Positions 62,738 to 64,000 of a stretch of 64,000 bases of DNA are shown piece by piece (position 1 is the stretch's first letter; each line of letters starts with the position of its first letter). The notes under the pieces are model-generated. The model had not been told where the DNA came from. It saw nothing but the letters and a program-made list of their open reading frames with translations, and searched no databases. The position numbers and the translations under genes were made by a program. This stretch comes from Planctomycetaceae bacterium. Lineage in GTDB: Bacteria; Planctomycetota; Planctomycetia; Gemmatales; Gemmataceae. Location: contig PNLP01000031.1 in assembly GCA_013823135.1 (NCBI GenBank), forward strand, positions 1-64,000, given 5' to 3'.

Positions 62738-63930
62738 CAACCCTTCTTCGGCCTCAACACTGCTTGCATCTCCCGCAGTGCTTCGCGTCCGTTCAACGCC
62801 TGTGCTGCTACATAGTGCTTTCTCGCGGTCGCCGGGTTCACGTTAAAAGCCTCACGAATTCCATCTACTGACCCCGTAGCTTGTGCAAACCGCGTGATTG
62901 CTCGCTTGCGGAAGTCGTGACTCTTCAAGCTCACACCAGTCTGGAGCGTGAACCGATAGAGGAGTTTTGCCATCGCACCTTTCATCAGCTTCGGCGTGAA
63001 TGTGTGTTCAACCTGCTTCGCGTGCGGTCTTCGATGCCTGGTCTGTTCCGTTGTGTAAGCCTCGAACAAGTACGTCTTGCCCTTCGCCTTGTTGAGTTCC
63101 TTCACCAGATCGGCAGGCAGTGGGACGATTCGTTCTGTGTTCGTCTTCTCGTCGTCGGGGTTGATGGTCAGCGTGTTGTCGAGCGTGTTCAGATGGTGGG
63201 AACGCACGCTGCACAAATCGAGCAAGCGACAACCCGCAACTGCCTTCGTCTCGAAGAACAACGCAGGCAGTCGCCAACCTGGATACCGTGTTTCAAGCCA
63301 CTTGAAGAACTTGGTAAGGGTTTCGTCGCTGGTCACGCGAATTGCCATCGTCGGGATTTGGGGAAGGTCAAGCCGCTCGAACGGGTTGTCACTGCCGACG
63401 AACCCCAACTTGCGGAACTGTTTCGAGAACAACCCCTTTAACTTGGTGACGTGAATATGCACGGTCTGCGGTGTGCGTCGGTAGAACGTCGCGTCCTTGT
63501 GTTCTGATCGCTTGTAAGGCGTCTTGAAGTACAGGTTGACGAATTGTTGGGCTTCGGCCTGCGTGACGGCTGACGGCCCTTTGGTGGCGATTGTGTCCGT
63601 GAATGCCTTGATCGCACCTAACCATGCTTCAAGGGTCTTCGGCCGCACCCTCAACGCCTTCAACTCTGTGATCGCTTCCGCCCAAGTTACCTTGCGGGGG
63701 TCAACGCTTCCTGCTGTGTACGCCTTCAAGATGATCTTCTCCACTTCGCTGTACGCATCGGCTTTCGAGGAACACGAAGTGGACAACTCGCAATACTTAT
63801 CCTCGGTTGGGTGACGGAAGACAACACGCCACACTCGCCCCTCTTTCGTCGTGCGTTCCTTCAGCGAGTACCCCACTTCACGACCGTCACGCAGTTCAAA
63901 CACTTCTTCACTCTTGCGACCCCGTGCCAT
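62737..63930 (-). CDS. Tyrosine recombinase / phage-type integrase
   Basis: A 397-residue integrase. Residues 1-80 form an AP2-like arm-binding region, 80-180 an SAM-like core-binding domain (VTWAEAITELKALRVRPKTLEAWLGAIKAF), and the rest the catalytic domain. Catalytic residues: Arg235 (AGCRLLDLCSVR), His338/Arg341 (SHDFRKRAI) and nucleophile Tyr373 (ARKHYVAA). Complete and intact. It lies beside the tRNA-Val fragment it probably used as its attachment site and between two sets of 12-bp repeats. Confidence 0.92.
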   Translation of the reverse strand: MARGRKSEEVFELRDGREVGYSLKERTTKEGRVWRVVFRHPTEDKYCELSTSCSSKADAYSEVEKIILKAYTAGSVDPRKVTWAEAITELKALRVRPKTLEAWLGAIKAFTDTIATKGPSAVTQAEAQQFVNLYFKTPYKRSEHKDATFYRRTPQTVHIHVTKLKGLFSKQFRKLGFVGSDNPFERLDLPQIPTMAIRVTSDETLTKFFKWLETRYPGWRLPALFFETKAVAGCRLLDLCSVRSHHLNTLDNTLTINPDDEKTNTERIVPLPADLVKELNKAKGKTYLFEAYTTEQTRHRRPHAKQVEHTFTPKLMKGAMAKLLYRFTLQTGVSLKSHDFRKRAITRFAQATGSVDGIREAFNVNPATARKHYVAAQALNGREALREMQAVLRPKKG

Positions 63931-63941
63931 GTTGCTCCCCC

Positions 63942-63967
63942 ATTTCTAGGACTCGATTTCTAGGACT
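63942..63967 (+). repeat. 12-bp repeat pair, right of the integrase
   Basis: ATTTCTAGGACT at 63942-63953 and 63956-63967 (period 14), 12-37 bp upstream of the integrase ATG. They probably overlap its promoter. Inverted relative to the copies at 62714-62737. Confidence 0.65.
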
Positions 63968-64000
63968 TACAGAGGAGTCTAGACGAAAGCACCCCGCCGA

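Larger units (their letters stand above)
62609..64000. mobile_element. Edge of an integrated element (integrase plus tRNA-Val att fragment)
   Basis: The tRNA-Val 3' half, a tyrosine recombinase reading towards it, and 12-bp repeats on both sides of that gene mark one end of an integrative element. The element would extend past 64000; the other end and cargo are not visible. Confidence 0.6.

Overview
The window looks like the chromosome of a Gemmata-type planctomycete. It is GC-rich and carries several families typical of that group: two DUF1501 proteins, a large PSCyt1/DUF1549/LamG/DUF1553 protein, a TIGR03067 protein, a Verrucomicrobia/Planctomycetes-restricted TIGR04138 (Minf_1886) protein, and many Pro/Ala-rich secreted proteins. 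Intergenic spaces contain GC-rich palindromic (REP-like) repeats. This assignment is an inference from gene content; no rRNA is present.

Layout. 0.1-8.8 kb: a CstA transporter, then a minus-strand operon of a family 2 glycosyltransferase and two tandem paralogous polytopic membrane proteins (possibly GT-C-like), with two small membrane proteins divergent from it. 8.8-14.5 kb: the DUF1549/DUF1501 pair and a GntR regulator with a likely autoregulatory operator. 14.7-18.0 kb: a minus-strand run of small unknown proteins, a PSP1-domain protein and a TGS GTPase. 18.2-23.2 kb: nucleotide and sugar-phosphate metabolism (PNP, purE, zwf, purK). 23.3-31.9 kb: a MoxR/DUF58 type operon with membrane partners, then a HAD hydrolase. 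32-44.7 kb: secreted proteins, an FHA-GGDEF cyclase, cardiolipin synthase, an enoyl reductase-like MDR protein, an MBL hydrolase, a YHS protein, CsrA and a GT87-like membrane protein. 44.7-53.9 kb: endonuclease IV, the cimA-valS operon, truB, a GNAT, a lipid kinase and a TIGR03067 protein. 54-62.1 kb: a second DUF1501 protein, an ECF sigma factor, an FAD monooxygenase, a coiled-coil protein, RluB-like, PyrK-like and ArsR proteins. 62.3-64.0 kb: tRNA genes and the edge of an integrated element with a tyrosine recombinase beside a tRNA-Val 3' half.

The strongest discovery candidate is upstream of cimA-valS (45652-45877). It comprises a sigma70-like promoter, a 34-codon leader peptide in which 18 codons are Thr, Val or Ile (no Leu), a 13-bp antiterminator and an overlapping intrinsic terminator with a T6 tract. 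Together these form a complete trp/ilv-type transcription attenuator controlling citramalate synthase (Ile synthesis) and valyl-tRNA synthetase. Other points of interest are the integrase with its flanking 12-bp repeats and tRNA-Val att fragment, a dispersed 69-bp repeat with a shared reading frame, the paired GntR operators, and several REP families.
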